Shown piece by piece: positions 26,855-34,670 of a DNA stretch of 39,883 bases. The notes beneath the pieces are model-generated. The model was not told the origin of the DNA, searched no databases, and saw nothing but the letters and a program-made list of their open reading frames with translations. The first letter of the stretch is position 1. Every line of letters begins with the position of its first letter. The DNA comes from Pirellulaceae bacterium (GTDB taxonomy: Bacteria; Planctomycetota; Planctomycetia; Pirellulales; Pirellulaceae). The translations under genes were made by a program, and so were the position numbers. The DNA is taken from assembly GCA_024102795.1 (NCBI GenBank), contig JAGFJK010000107.1, forward strand, positions 1-39,883. The letters run 5' to 3'.

Positions 26855-27754
26855 TCAGCCCCGCCGTGCCTCGGGAAACGGCCGAGTGGACAAAAGACCT
26901 TCCTCGGGGCTGCTGGCCGTCGCGTAGAGGCGGCGAGGGATGCGGCCGGACAGCCATGCCAGCCGGCCGGCCTCCAGCGCGGCCTTCATCGCCAGAGCCA
27001 TCCCCAGCGGATCGCGCGCGTGAGCGACGGCCGTATTCAGCAGCACGCCGTCGGCACCCAGCTCCATGGCGAACGCCACGTCGCTGGCCGTGCCGACTCC
27101 CGCGTCCACGATCACCGGATAGTCCGGGTCGTCGTCCTTGAGATACTCCAGACAGATCCGGATATTGTTCGGGTTCAGGATCCCCTGTCCCGAGCCGATC
27201 GGGCTGCCGGCCGGCATCACGGCGGTGGCGCCGGCCTGTTTCAGCCGCCGAGCCAGCACGGGATCGTCGCTGGTGTAGCACAGCACCTGGAACCCCTCGG
27301 CCACCAGCCGCTCGGTCGCCTCCAGCGTGGCCACCGGATCGGGCAACAAGGTCTTGCTGTCGCCCAGCACCTCCAGCTTGACCCAGTCGGCACCGGGATT
27401 CTCCAGCCCGCGGAGGATTTCCCGGCCCAGGCGCGCGGTGCGGACCGCGTCGTTGGCGTTGTAACAGCCGGCCGTATTGGGCAGCAGCGTGTAGCGGTTG
27501 AGGTCGAGAAAATCCAGGATGTTCCGGCCTTCGCCGTCGTACAGCCGTTCGCGCCGCACCGCGACCGTGACACAGTCGCAGCCGGAAAGCTCCAGCGAGC
27601 GGCGCATGATGTCGAACGTTTCGTAGCGGCCCGTGCCCAGAATCAAGCGGCTGGTCAGTTCATGGCTGCCCAAACGCAGACTGCCTGACAGCGGGTTGCC
27701 GGAAAGCGGGTTGCCCGCTGGCGATTCTCCGGCGTTTGCGGCAGGAGGGCTCAT
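26855..27754 (-). CDS. thiG: Thiazole synthase
   Basis: 299 residues. ThiG makes the thiazole phosphate of thiamine from 1-deoxyxylulose 5-phosphate, dehydroglycine and the ThiS thiocarboxylate. The Schiff-base lysine is predicted at Lys126 in WVKLEVLGD. Other family blocks are [25 protein letters not shown] and [20 protein letters not shown]. The start ATG at 27754 has GGAGG nine bases upstream and 5 bp after the thiS stop; a TTG at 27763 is too close to that site. The first 25 residues are an extension with the short duplication [11 protein letters not shown] that is not needed for the fold, so a start further in is possible but no better one is seen. It is in one operon with thiS; no thiamine riboswitch was found upstream. 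Confidence 0.95.
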   Translation of the reverse strand: MSPPAANAGESPAGNPLSGNPLSGSLRLGSHELTSRLILGTGRYETFDIMRRSLELSGCDCVTVAVRRERLYDGEGRNILDFLDLNRYTLLPNTAGCYNANDAVRTARLGREILRGLENPGADWVKLEVLGDSKTLLPDPVATLEATERLVAEGFQVLCYTSDDPVLARRLKQAGATAVMPAGSPIGSGQGILNPNNIRICLEYLKDDDPDYPVIVDAGVGTASDVAFAMELGADGVLLNTAVAHARDPLGMALAMKAALEAGRLAWLSGRIPRRLYATASSPEEGLLSTRPFPEARRG

Positions 27755-27759
27755 GTGGT

Positions 27760-27972
27760 TCAACCTCCACCGGCCAGCGTGACGATTTCCAACTGGTCGC
27801 CTTCGCGCAGGACGTACTCGGCGTGCTGTTCGCGGGGCACCAGCCGCTGATTCACCTCGATCGCCACGCGGCGAGGTTCAAACCGCAGTTGTTCCAGCAA
27901 CCCGGCGATGGTCGTGTCGGCGGGAGCCTCCCGCGGCGCGCCATTCAGCAAGATCTGCACGGTGCTCACCAT
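27760..27972 (-). CDS. thiS: Sulphur carrier protein ThiS
   Basis: 70 residues, beta-grasp carrier for thiazole synthesis. The C-terminus ends [13 protein letters not shown], and the final Gly-Gly is the site that ThiF adenylates and that becomes a thiocarboxylate. Sequence [20 protein letters not shown] and [13 protein letters not shown] is typical. The start is an ATG at 27972; a GTG next to it is possible. It is followed by thiG (5 bp apart) and preceded 23 bp upstream by a membrane-anchored protein. ThiF, ThiO and ThiH genes are not in the window. Confidence 0.93.
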   Translation of the reverse strand: MVSTVQILLNGAPREAPADTTIAGLLEQLRFEPRRVAIEVNQRLVPREQHAEYVLREGDQLEIVTLAGGG

Positions 27973-27995
27973 CGCCCGTTGCCAACCGCCGGCCG

Positions 27996-28565
27996 CTACT
28001 GCCCGACGTCCTCGCGGGCCTTCCCGACGGCGACCCGCACCAGGGGAAACACCTGCACGCCGCCTCGACCGGCGGCCGTCCGGTCGTAGGGCACGCCGTA
28101 GACGGCGAAGTTTCCCGTGTTGGCGTCCGCCACGTAGACCATGGAACTGCCCAGGTTGTTGGCGACCCCGCCGCCGCGGAAACTGGCCACGCCGGTCACC
28201 ATCAGAAATTTCGGCGCCTTGCCCTGGGCCACCGCCAGGTCCTGGACCACGTTGTAACGATATCCGGCGCCCCAGACGCCCGTGCGGGGATTCAGCACGT
28301 AACAGCGCAGGTCGCCCGTCAGGAAGTCGAGCGTAAACAGGCCCTCCATATCATCTTCGACCGGTCCCGTGGCAATCGCGAAATTGTCCGCGCCATGCGT
28401 CGACATGGCGTGCAACAAGGTTTCGGGCAAGGCCGAGCCGGCGCCGCGGGCCGCCTGTCGATTGGCCGCCAGCGCCCCGACCAGCATGCCCACTCCCACC
28501 AGCAGTCCCAAGCCCAGGCCGGCGCACAACATGAACCAGGGTTTTCGTTCGCAGCAGCCGGACAT
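27996..28565 (-). CDS. Membrane-anchored protein of unknown function, upstream of thiS
   Basis: 189 residues. After a short Cys-containing N-terminus (MSGCCERKPWF) comes one membrane helix (about 12-36, MLCAGLGLGLLVGVGMLVGALA). The rest is a soluble outer domain with beta-type strands (DNFAIATGPVEDDMEGLFTL, then LRCYVLNPRTGVWGAGYRYN, then SSMVYVADANTGNFAVYGVP) that resemble blades of a small beta-propeller repeat. I do not recognise the family. ATG at 28565 with AAGGA about 10 bp upstream. It lies 23 bp before thiS and is likely cotranscribed, yet nothing in it points to thiamine. The region upstream is shared with the divergent oxidoreductase gene. Confidence 0.8.
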   Translation of the reverse strand: MSGCCERKPWFMLCAGLGLGLLVGVGMLVGALAANRQAARGAGSALPETLLHAMSTHGADNFAIATGPVEDDMEGLFTLDFLTGDLRCYVLNPRTGVWGAGYRYNVVQDLAVAQGKAPKFLMVTGVASFRGGGVANNLGSSMVYVADANTGNFAVYGVPYDRTAAGRGGVQVFPLVRVAVGKAREDVGQ

Positions 28566-28771
28566 GAGTGGCTTCCTTTTCGTGCATTCCGGGATCGGAC
28601 CAGCAACTGTCCTGATTCTAAGTCGCCCGGACTGTCGAAGCAACGGTCCGGCCGGGAGCCGGAAAATCGGCGTCGGGCACGCCTGACGAGCGACCGGCGA
28701 TTTGCTACAACAGCGGGCGCCTGTTCGCTGAACTAGCCGAGCTTCGCATCCCGATCGAGGAGAAGTATCCG

Positions 28772-29968
28772 ATGGCCACCAACGCTCCCCTGAACCGGAA
28801 ACTCCGCATGGCCCTGGTGGGCGGCGGACAAGGCGCCTTTATCGGCCGAGTGCATGCGACGGCGGCCATCCTGGACAACCGGGCGGAGCTGGTGGCCGGC
28901 GCCCTGTCTTCCGACCCCGAACGAGCCAAGGCGTCGGCCCCCGATTACGACATCCCGCCGGACCGAGCCTACACGTCGTACCAGGAGCTGCTGCAGACCG
29001 AAAGCCACCTGCCCGTCGACCAGCGGATCGATTTCGTCTCGGTCGCCACGCCCAACCACACGCACTTCGCGATCGCCAAGGCGGCCGTCGAAGCTGGCTT
29101 CAACGTGGTCTGCGACAAGCCGATGACCTTTGATCTGGACCAGGCCGAACAACTGGCCGAAGTCGTCGACCGCTCGCACGTCGTCTTCGCGCTGACTCAC
29201 AACTACACCGGCTACCCGCTGGTCCGGCAAGCCCGCGAGATGATCCTGAACGGCGACCTGGGCGAAATTCAGGCCGTCCGAGCGTTCTATATCCAGGGCT
29301 GGCTGAGGACCCGGCTGGAACGCGACGCTCAGAAACAGGCCAGTTGGCGGACCGACCCCAGCAAGAGCGGAGCGGCCGGCTGCTTTGGCGACATCGGCAC
29401 GCACGCCTTCAACCTGGGACGCTACATGACCGGCCTGATCCCCGATGCGGTCAGTTGCCAGCTCAAGATCTTCGAGCCCGGCCGGCAACTGGACGACTAT
29501 GGCACCGCCGTCATCCGCTATGACAACGGCGCTCTGGGCACCGTCACCGCGTCACAGATCAGCCACGGCCGCGAGAACGACCTGTTCATCGAAGTCGACG
29601 GCACGCGCGGCGCCCTGGAGTGGCACCAGGAGGAACCGAACAAACTGCTGGTCCGGCGCAACGGCGAACCGCTGCACGTCTACACCCGGAACCCCAACGC
29701 GCCGTACATGACCGCCGCCGGCCGAGCGGCCAGCCGGCTGCCCGGCGGCCACCCGGAAGCGTTCTTCGAAGCCTTCGCCAATGTCTATCGTTCGGCCTAC
29801 GACGACATGGTGCTGCGAGCGGCCGGCGAAACGTTTGAGCGACGCGATACGGTCTATCCCAATGTCCACGACGGCGTCGAGGGGATGTACTTCATCCAGC
29901 AGTGCGTCGACAGCAGCGCGGAGAACGGCGCCTGGCTGCCGCTGCGGCACGCCCGAGCGCGGCGGTGA
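28772..29968 (+). CDS. Gfo/Idh/MocA family oxidoreductase
   Basis: 398 residues. An N-terminal Rossmann fold (ALVGGGQGAFIGRVHATAA) binds NAD(P). The EKP signature of the family reads CDKP (Asp115, Lys116, Pro117), a conservative change. The dimer and substrate domain contains GCFGDIGTHAFNLGRYMTGL, with the usual Gly-x-His region of sugar dehydrogenases in this family. Such enzymes oxidise or epimerise sugars and inositols; the substrate cannot be read from sequence. Planctomycetes hold many paralogues. ATG at 28772 with GAGGAG upstream, a strong ribosome site. It is a single gene, divergent from the thiamine operon and convergent with the zinc peptidase gene. Confidence 0.92.
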   Translation: MATNAPLNRKLRMALVGGGQGAFIGRVHATAAILDNRAELVAGALSSDPERAKASAPDYDIPPDRAYTSYQELLQTESHLPVDQRIDFVSVATPNHTHFAIAKAAVEAGFNVVCDKPMTFDLDQAEQLAEVVDRSHVVFALTHNYTGYPLVRQAREMILNGDLGEIQAVRAFYIQGWLRTRLERDAQKQASWRTDPSKSGAAGCFGDIGTHAFNLGRYMTGLIPDAVSCQLKIFEPGRQLDDYGTAVIRYDNGALGTVTASQISHGRENDLFIEVDGTRGALEWHQEEPNKLLVRRNGEPLHVYTRNPNAPYMTAAGRAASRLPGGHPEAFFEAFANVYRSAYDDMVLRAAGETFERRDTVYPNVHDGVEGMYFIQQCVDSSAENGAWLPLRHARARR

Positions 29969-29995
29969 TGTCAGCCCCCGCAGGCGGCGGGCTCA

Positions 29996-30066
29996 TCACG
30001 CGAAGCGTGGCCTGCAATACTCGATCAAAACCACCCTGTTTTTAGCAGGCGACGCGAAGCGTGATG
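29996..30066. repeat. CACGCGAAGCGTG palindromes, two copies
   Basis: CACGCGAAGCGTG at 29996-30008 (5-bp arms) and GACGCGAAGCGTG at 30050-30062 lie between the stops of convergent genes, about 54 bp apart. Together with the GC-rich palindrome at 29971 they may form a two-way terminator region or a dispersed repeat. Confidence 0.5.
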
Positions 30067-30094
30067 GCTACTTTGCCGGAGCGAACGACGACGA

Positions 30095-30769
30095 TCACCG
30101 CCGGTCGCCAGCGGCCCGCGACAGGTAGTACAGCAGCGTCAGCACCGACTGCAGCGTCGCCGCCACGTAAGTCAGGGCGGCCGCGTTCAACACGCGCCGC
30201 ACATAGGGCAGCTCGCCGCCGTCGACGATCCCCAGCCGGAGCAGCTCGCCCTTGGCCCGCGAGCTGGCGTTGAACTCCACCGGCAGATTGACCAACTGGA
30301 AGAACACGACGCCGGCGAACAGCACGATCCCCACAATCAGCAGGGGCCGAAAAACCAGCCCCAGGGCCAGCAGCAGGATCCCCGCGCTGCTGCCCAGGCT
30401 GGCCGCCGGGACGGCGAAATTCCGCACCACCAGCGGCATGTACCCAGTGGCATCCTGCAAGGCGTGCCCCGCCTCGTGCGCCGCGATGCCCACCGCGGCC
30501 AAGGACCGGCCGTGGTACACATCACCGCTCAAACGCAGCACCTTCGCCCGCGGATCGTAATGGTCGCTCAACTGTCCCGGCACCTGCTCGATCCCCACGT
30601 CGTACAGGCCGGCCGAATCGAGGATCTCGCGGGCCGCCCGGAAACCGCTGGTCCGAGCGCCCACCTGGCTGGCCGTCGAATACGCGCTGCGGACCATCCA
30701 CTGCGCGACAAACGCCAGCAACAGCGCCGGCGCGACCCATAACAACAGGTTGAAATCGAAGAAATACAT
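30095..30769 (-). CDS. YugP-like membrane zinc metallopeptidase
   Basis: 224 residues, normal length for the neutral zinc metallopeptidase 2 (PF04298) family. The zinc motif HEAGH is at 98-102 in GIAAHEAGHALQDATGY. Membrane segments are about 8-26 (LLLWVAPALLLAFVAQW), 112-150 (two helices) and near the C-terminus (AALTYVAATLQSVLTLLYYL). The start ATG at 30769 gives MYFFDFNLLL with GGAGG 12 bp upstream; a TTG at 30778 is nearer that site but only 3 bp away. The catalytic target is unknown. It is a single gene, convergent with the oxidoreductase gene. Confidence 0.9.
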   Translation of the reverse strand: MYFFDFNLLLWVAPALLLAFVAQWMVRSAYSTASQVGARTSGFRAAREILDSAGLYDVGIEQVPGQLSDHYDPRAKVLRLSGDVYHGRSLAAVGIAAHEAGHALQDATGYMPLVVRNFAVPAASLGSSAGILLLALGLVFRPLLIVGIVLFAGVVFFQLVNLPVEFNASSRAKGELLRLGIVDGGELPYVRRVLNAAALTYVAATLQSVLTLLYYLSRAAGDRR

Positions 30770-31181
30770 CTGCCGCAACTGCCTCCTTCAATCCCAGGAT
30801 GTGGCGCCCGCCACGCTGCGCGACAGGCCCGCTCGCCGCCGTCCTCCAGCCGAAACCACGGCCGCCACTCGACCGGCCACCTTTCGATCGGCTACCACGC
30901 AGCATTCGTTCGATGCCGGCGACTCTCGGACCGTTACACCCGTTTTCCGCGGAACATCCGCCAGGCCGATCGTCCACCAAAGCCCCTACAAGTCGAAGAC
31001 TCGACGTTTCTCCAATTCTCCCGCCAGCTTCCGGCCGAATTCATTCCTGGCCCGATATTCTACGCAGATATCCTAGCCTGCTGGTGCGAACGTCCAAGAG
31101 CGCGTTATAACCGAACTTGCGGGCTGGCGGCGGTTGGCCGTGCGGCCGGCTTGCGATTCCTGACTCACGGGGAAAACGTCC
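30770..31181. other. Divergent intergenic region, nothing recognised
   Basis: 412 bp between the zinc peptidase (minus) and a lipoprotein gene (plus). Short open frames cross it on both strands but none has a ribosome site or family similarity. Promoters of both genes must lie here; I could not place them. Confidence 0.5.
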
Positions 31182-32429
31182 ATGTTGTCCACCCAAGGGG
31201 TATTCCGGTTGCCGGCATTGCTGGCGACCGCCAGTCTGCTTGCAGCCTGCCTGCCAGGTTTTATCGGCTGCGGCTCGAGCGCGTCGAGCCCCTCACAGGC
31301 CGGGACACCCACCAACAACGTGGCGGCGGAGTCCGGCGCGGGTGAGCTCCTCAGCCCGGACGCTCTGCGAGCGGAATTGGACGAGGTGCTCGTCGACACG
31401 CTGCGTCACCGTTCCTTGAACCTCAAGGAGCACGCCGCCTGGCAGATCCTGCACGGTGCCTTGGCCTACCAGCGTGAATTCCTGGTGGTGAACGAAGCTG
31501 GCGAGAAGGTCCCGGCGGTCGACCACGTGCTGGCCGGCGGCTACATGAAGGGTTTTAACCTGGAGCCCGGTGTCTGGCTGGACAAAGAGCAAACTCGGCG
31601 CGGCGTGCGGGCGATCCTGGAGCAGGGTTCGAAGACCGGCCAAGGTCACGCCGACCAGTGGTTCGCCATCCTGGCCCAGTGCGGACTGCGGCCGACCGAT
31701 CGAATGGTCGTCCGCGGTGAAGACCACACCATGCAGGAACTGATCGAACAGGTCCTGTGGGACGTGCCCCGCAGCCCGATGAAGGAGTACAGTTGGACCG
31801 TCATCGGCCTCTCGACCTACTTGCCGTCGGACTATGAATGGACTGCATCCGACGAACAGACCTGGAGCATCGAGAAGCTGATGGGCATCGAAGCCGAACA
31901 GGACATCGACACCAGCGCCTGCGGCGGCACTCACCGCTTGATCGGCATGACCATGGCCTTGAACCGGCACCTGCAGCAAGGCGGCAAGCTGGAGGGCGGT
32001 TGGCAGAAGGCCGACGAAAAGATCCAGCAAGCAATCAAGACCGCCAAGGCCTACCAGAACGCCGACGGCTCGTTCTCGGCCAACTACTTCATTCGCGGCG
32101 GGCTGTCGGCCGACCTGGCCCAAAACCTGGGAGCGTCCGGGCACCAGTTGGAATTCCTGACATTGGCGCTGAGCGAGGAAGAGTTGCAGCAGCCCTGGAT
32201 GCAGCGAGCCGTATTGAATATGTGCTCCGTCTTGAGGCGCACCCGCGATTTTCCGCTGGAATGCGGCGCGCTTTACCACGCCGTCCACGGACTGGTCCTG
32301 TACCGGCACCGCGTCTTCGGCGAACGGACCTACGGCGATGCGGATTCCAGCAGCTCGCCGGCCACTGATCAGCCGGCGGCCCGCGAAGCTCGCAACCCTT
32401 CCGACGCCACGGCGGACCCCGCGCGGTAG
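31182..32429 (+). CDS. Lipoprotein with alpha-toroid-like repeats
   Basis: 415 residues. The signal peptide carries two possible lipoboxes, LLAAC (Cys23) and FIGC (Cys30); the first is the better match. The mature part is mostly helical, with repeated pieces such as HAAWQILHGALAYQ, GHADQWFAILAQCGL and GTHRLIGMTMALNRH, which look like the alpha/alpha toroid of prenyltransferase and terpene-cyclase-like proteins. No catalytic DxDD or zinc motif is evident, so a binding or structural role is more likely (inference). The last 30 residues are Ser/Ala/Asp-rich and disordered. ATG at 31182. Planctomycete genomes hold homologues without known function. It is a single gene; the repeats at 32431 and 32555 follow its stop. 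Confidence 0.83.
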   Translation: MLSTQGVFRLPALLATASLLAACLPGFIGCGSSASSPSQAGTPTNNVAAESGAGELLSPDALRAELDEVLVDTLRHRSLNLKEHAAWQILHGALAYQREFLVVNEAGEKVPAVDHVLAGGYMKGFNLEPGVWLDKEQTRRGVRAILEQGSKTGQGHADQWFAILAQCGLRPTDRMVVRGEDHTMQELIEQVLWDVPRSPMKEYSWTVIGLSTYLPSDYEWTASDEQTWSIEKLMGIEAEQDIDTSACGGTHRLIGMTMALNRHLQQGGKLEGGWQKADEKIQQAIKTAKAYQNADGSFSANYFIRGGLSADLAQNLGASGHQLEFLTLALSEEELQQPWMQRAVLNMCSVLRRTRDFPLECGALYHAVHGLVLYRHRVFGERTYGDADSSSSPATDQPAAREARNPSDATADPAR

Positions 32430-32430
32430 G

Positions 32431-32460
32431 GCAGACCATTGACCTCTGGGGTCGATTTGG
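32431..32460. repeat. GACCTCTGGGGTC palindromic repeat
   Basis: GCAGACCATTGACCTCTGGG followed by GTCGATTTGG matches 19721-19750 at 25 of 30 positions. It directly follows the stop codon of the lipoprotein gene. Confidence 0.6.
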
Positions 32461-32554
32461 CAGGATGGGGAAAATGCCGTCGGTTCGCCGCAGGCGTAGC
32501 ACGTCACGCCCGGTGGAACATCGGCGGCGCTGAAGATCGCCTTCAGGCCTGGAA

Positions 32555-32604
32555 TCACGGGCTGGAAGCCCATGCTACGTCACGGGCTGGAAGGCCGTGC
32601 TACC
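32555..32604 (-). repeat. Tandem pair of 25-bp GTAGCACGGGC palindromes
   Basis: Two copies (32555-32579 and 32580-32604) of TCACGGGCTGGAAGCCC plus a CATGCTACG tail, with two or three differences. On the minus strand this is GTAGCACGGCCTTCC and GTAGCATGGGCTTCC, hairpins with 6- to 8-bp arms. The TAG in the first unit (32600-32602) is the stop codon of the gene at 32600. Confidence 0.75.
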
Positions 32605-33433
32605 GGGCCGTCTTCAGCTCTTCGATCTTGGCCAGCAACTGTTGGCGCAGTGTCCCGGTAGCCTGGCGAGCGGCATTCTGGTAGTAGACGCGAGCCGCGC
32701 CCCACTTTTGCTGCTGTTCGCAATCCTGAGCTCGCGCCAGCCACTGTTCCACTTCGATCTGCTGGCGCTGCTGTTCAAGCTGCTCCGCCGCCGCGCGCTG
32801 CCGCTGGATCTCGGCCACGCTCAGGTCGCCCAGGCTGGCCGTGCTGGGTTGACCGACTTGGTTCCCGACATCCCGCGCCGAGGGCAGCCCCTCGCTGGTC
32901 TCGCCCGTTTCACGGCCCGCCCGTTCCCCGTCCGCAGCCTGACTCCCCGGAGTTTCGCCCAGCTCGGATTGTTGGCGGAGCCTTTCGAGCCGTTCCAGCA
33001 ACGGGCTGGCGTTTCGCCCGCCAACGACTGGCACCAGCCCGGTGACGAACGGCCGCTGCAGGACGCTGGCGATGGAACCGACGCCGCCGTTGGGAATGAC
33101 AACCATCGGCGTTTCGGAAACCAGCGTCCGGTCGCTGCCCTGGCTGGCGAATCCGTTGAGGAAAAACCGCCCGTTGCCGCCGGCCCCGCCGAAACCAAAG
33201 CGGGCTCCGGCATTGGGATCGCCCAGCCCCAGCGGTGGCAGCCCCGGGTTCGGACCGCCAAAATTGAAGAAGAAGTTGCGGCCCCCAAATCCCCAGCTCG
33301 TGCCGTACTGTTCGTAGAAACTGTCGCTCACTCCCGACCGGGGAGTGGACACTCGCACCTGCTGGCCTCGCAGCGACACCGGCACCAAGACCAGCACCAA
33401 GACCACGCCAAACGACAAGACACGAACGTTCAT
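32600..33433 (-). CDS. Gly-rich secreted protein with C-terminal coiled coil
   Basis: 277 residues. Signal peptide MNVRVLSFGVVLVLVLVPVS with a cut near RGQ. The mature N-terminal part is Gly/Phe/Asn-rich (FGGRNFFFNFGGPNPG, then FGFGGAGGNGRFFLNGF). The C-terminal 70 residues (from about 205) are Glu/Gln/Arg-rich helices likely to form a coiled coil (VAEIQRQRAAAEQLEQQRQQ). No family recognised. The start ATG at 33433 has GGAGGA nine bases upstream; longer frames lack a signal peptide. The stop codon TAG lies inside the palindromic repeat at 32580. Divergent from the peroxiredoxin gene. Confidence 0.82.
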   Translation of the reverse strand: MNVRVLSFGVVLVLVLVPVSLRGQQVRVSTPRSGVSDSFYEQYGTSWGFGGRNFFFNFGGPNPGLPPLGLGDPNAGARFGFGGAGGNGRFFLNGFASQGSDRTLVSETPMVVIPNGGVGSIASVLQRPFVTGLVPVVGGRNASPLLERLERLRQQSELGETPGSQAADGERAGRETGETSEGLPSARDVGNQVGQPSTASLGDLSVAEIQRQRAAAEQLEQQRQQIEVEQWLARAQDCEQQQKWGAARVYYQNAARQATGTLRQQLLAKIEELKTAR

Positions 33434-33631
33434 CGGACAAATCCTCCGAGGCGGAACCTGCTGGCGCATTGTAACGTGAATCCAGGGCAAATCGCAAACT
33501 GAGCAGCCAACTCCAAGGGCACTCCGTCTACTTGCCGCTGTCCCCTTGCGGCCCGGCCCGATGTGCGTTTAGTTTGGTCGAAACGAATGAGTTTCTTGTC
33601 CGCTATTGGGCCATCCAAGGAGAGAATTGCG

Positions 33632-34225
33632 ATGAGTATTCTGGTGCAGCAGCCGGCTCCCGACTTCAAGGCGCAGGCCGTCATGCCCGACGGGTCGTTC
33701 CAGCAAGTCAGCCTGGGCGACTACAAAGGCAAGTACGTCGTGCTGTTCTTCTATCCGCTCGACTTCACCTTCGTCTGCCCGACGGAGATCATCGCGTTCT
33801 CGGACCGCGTCGCCGAATTCGAGAAACTGGGCGTGCAGGTGCTGGGCTGTTCCATCGACAGCCACTTCACGCATCTGGCCTGGCGCAACACGCCGCGGAC
33901 CGAGGGCGGGCTGGGCCAGATCAACTACCCGCTGATCGCCGACCTGAACAAGGATATCGGCCGGGCCTACGACGTGCTGCTGCCGGGCGGCATCAGCCTG
34001 CGGGGGCTGTTCCTGATCGACAAGGGAGGTGTCGTGCGGCACCAGGTGGTCAACGACCTGCCGCTCGGCCGGTCCGTCGACGAAGCCCTGCGGGTCGTCA
34101 AGGCCTTGCAGCACTTCGAACAGCACGGCGAAGTCTGCCCGGCGAACTGGCAGGAGGGCGCTCGCACCATCAAGCCGACGCCCAGCGCCAGCAAGGAGTT
34201 CTTCAGCGCCGAGTACTCCAAGTAA
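33632..34225 (+). CDS. Typical 2-Cys peroxiredoxin (AhpC/Prx1 type)
   Basis: 197 residues, normal length. Peroxidatic Cys49 lies in the family motif DFTFVCPTE and resolving Cys169 in GEVCPANW near the C-terminus. It reduces hydrogen peroxide and organic hydroperoxides, with thioredoxin or a flavin reductase as electron donor; neither gene is close by, so it is closer to the Prx1 group than to a complete AhpCF pair. The ATG at 33632 has AAGGAGAG upstream, a strong site. It is a single gene. Two copies of a hairpin repeat directly behind the stop may end its transcript. Confidence 0.95.
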   Translation: MSILVQQPAPDFKAQAVMPDGSFQQVSLGDYKGKYVVLFFYPLDFTFVCPTEIIAFSDRVAEFEKLGVQVLGCSIDSHFTHLAWRNTPRTEGGLGQINYPLIADLNKDIGRAYDVLLPGGISLRGLFLIDKGGVVRHQVVNDLPLGRSVDEALRVVKALQHFEQHGEVCPANWQEGARTIKPTPSASKEFFSAEYSK

Positions 34226-34253
34226 CCGGCGAGCGGGGCAGGCGAGCGAATCA

Positions 34254-34342
34254 GGCGAGCGGGGGGCGTCAGCCCCCTGTTTCTTTCTCCGGCGCTCCAG
34301 GCGAGCGCCACCGGCGAGCGGGGGGCGTCAGCCCCCTGTTTC
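34254..34342 (+). terminator. Two repeat-borne hairpins after the peroxiredoxin gene
   Basis: Identical 30-bp copies at 34254-34283 and 34313-34342 begin with GGCGAGCGGGGGGCGTCAGC. Each has GGGGGC/GCCCCC arms with loop GTCA followed by TGTTTCT-rich sequence. The same element ends the gene at 8344. Partial GGCGAGC arms also lie at 34228-34246. Confidence 0.6.
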
Positions 34343-34430
34343 TCCGTTTCTCTACCGCCGCGTGGCCACACGATGCGCCCTAACCGGCCGGCGCCCTGAC
34401 CGGTCGCTCCATACCACCGGCCAACAAAAA

Positions 34431-34457
34431 ACCCCCGGAAACGTTGCTTCCGAGGGT
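34431..34457 (-). terminator. Rho-independent terminator of the DUF1559 operon
   Basis: On the minus strand CCCTCGGAA, loop ACAACG-like (GCAACGT) and TTCCGGGGG are followed by TTTTTTG. One bulge lies in the stem. It lies 34 bp after the stop of the small lipoprotein gene and is the clearest terminator in the window. Confidence 0.85.
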
Positions 34458-34490
34458 CTCTTGACTCTTGTTGTAGTTGGATGTCGGCGA

Positions 34491-34661
34491 CTACGGTGTC
34501 GGTGCCGCCACGGGCGGCGGAGCGTCGTCGGTTGGGGCGTCCGACGGCGCGGGGCCGACGTTTTCGGGCACCGACGTACTGTTGTCCACTCCACCACCAC
34601 AACCGGACGTGGCGACCATCAATCCCGCCACCATCAACAGACCGAACAGCAACTTCTTCAT
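34491..34661 (-). CDS. Small lipoprotein, 56 residues
   Basis: A short gene: MKKLLFGLLMVAGLMVATSG followed by Cys21 and a Gly/Asn/Pro/Asp-rich tail ending PPPVAAPTP. The ATSGC lipobox makes it a lipoprotein of only 36 mature residues. Its ATG (34661) lies 9 bp after the DUF1559 stop, so both are in one operon that ends at the terminator at 34431. The start has GGTAAGGAAGTTCC in front, containing a good AAGGAAG ribosome site. Similar tiny lipoproteins commonly follow DUF1559 genes in planctomycetes; function unknown. Confidence 0.88.
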   Translation of the reverse strand: MKKLLFGLLMVAGLMVATSGCGGGVDNSTSVPENVGPAPSDAPTDDAPPPVAAPTP

Positions 34662-34670
34662 GGAACTTCC

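Noticed and set aside
28566..28771. Thiamine pyrophosphate riboswitch ahead of the thiS-thiG operon
   Set aside because: No CTGAGA core or matching stem was found on the minus strand.
30750..31076. Small plus-strand gene beside the lipoprotein gene at 31182
   Set aside because: No ribosome site, no domain, and the frame begins inside the zinc peptidase gene.
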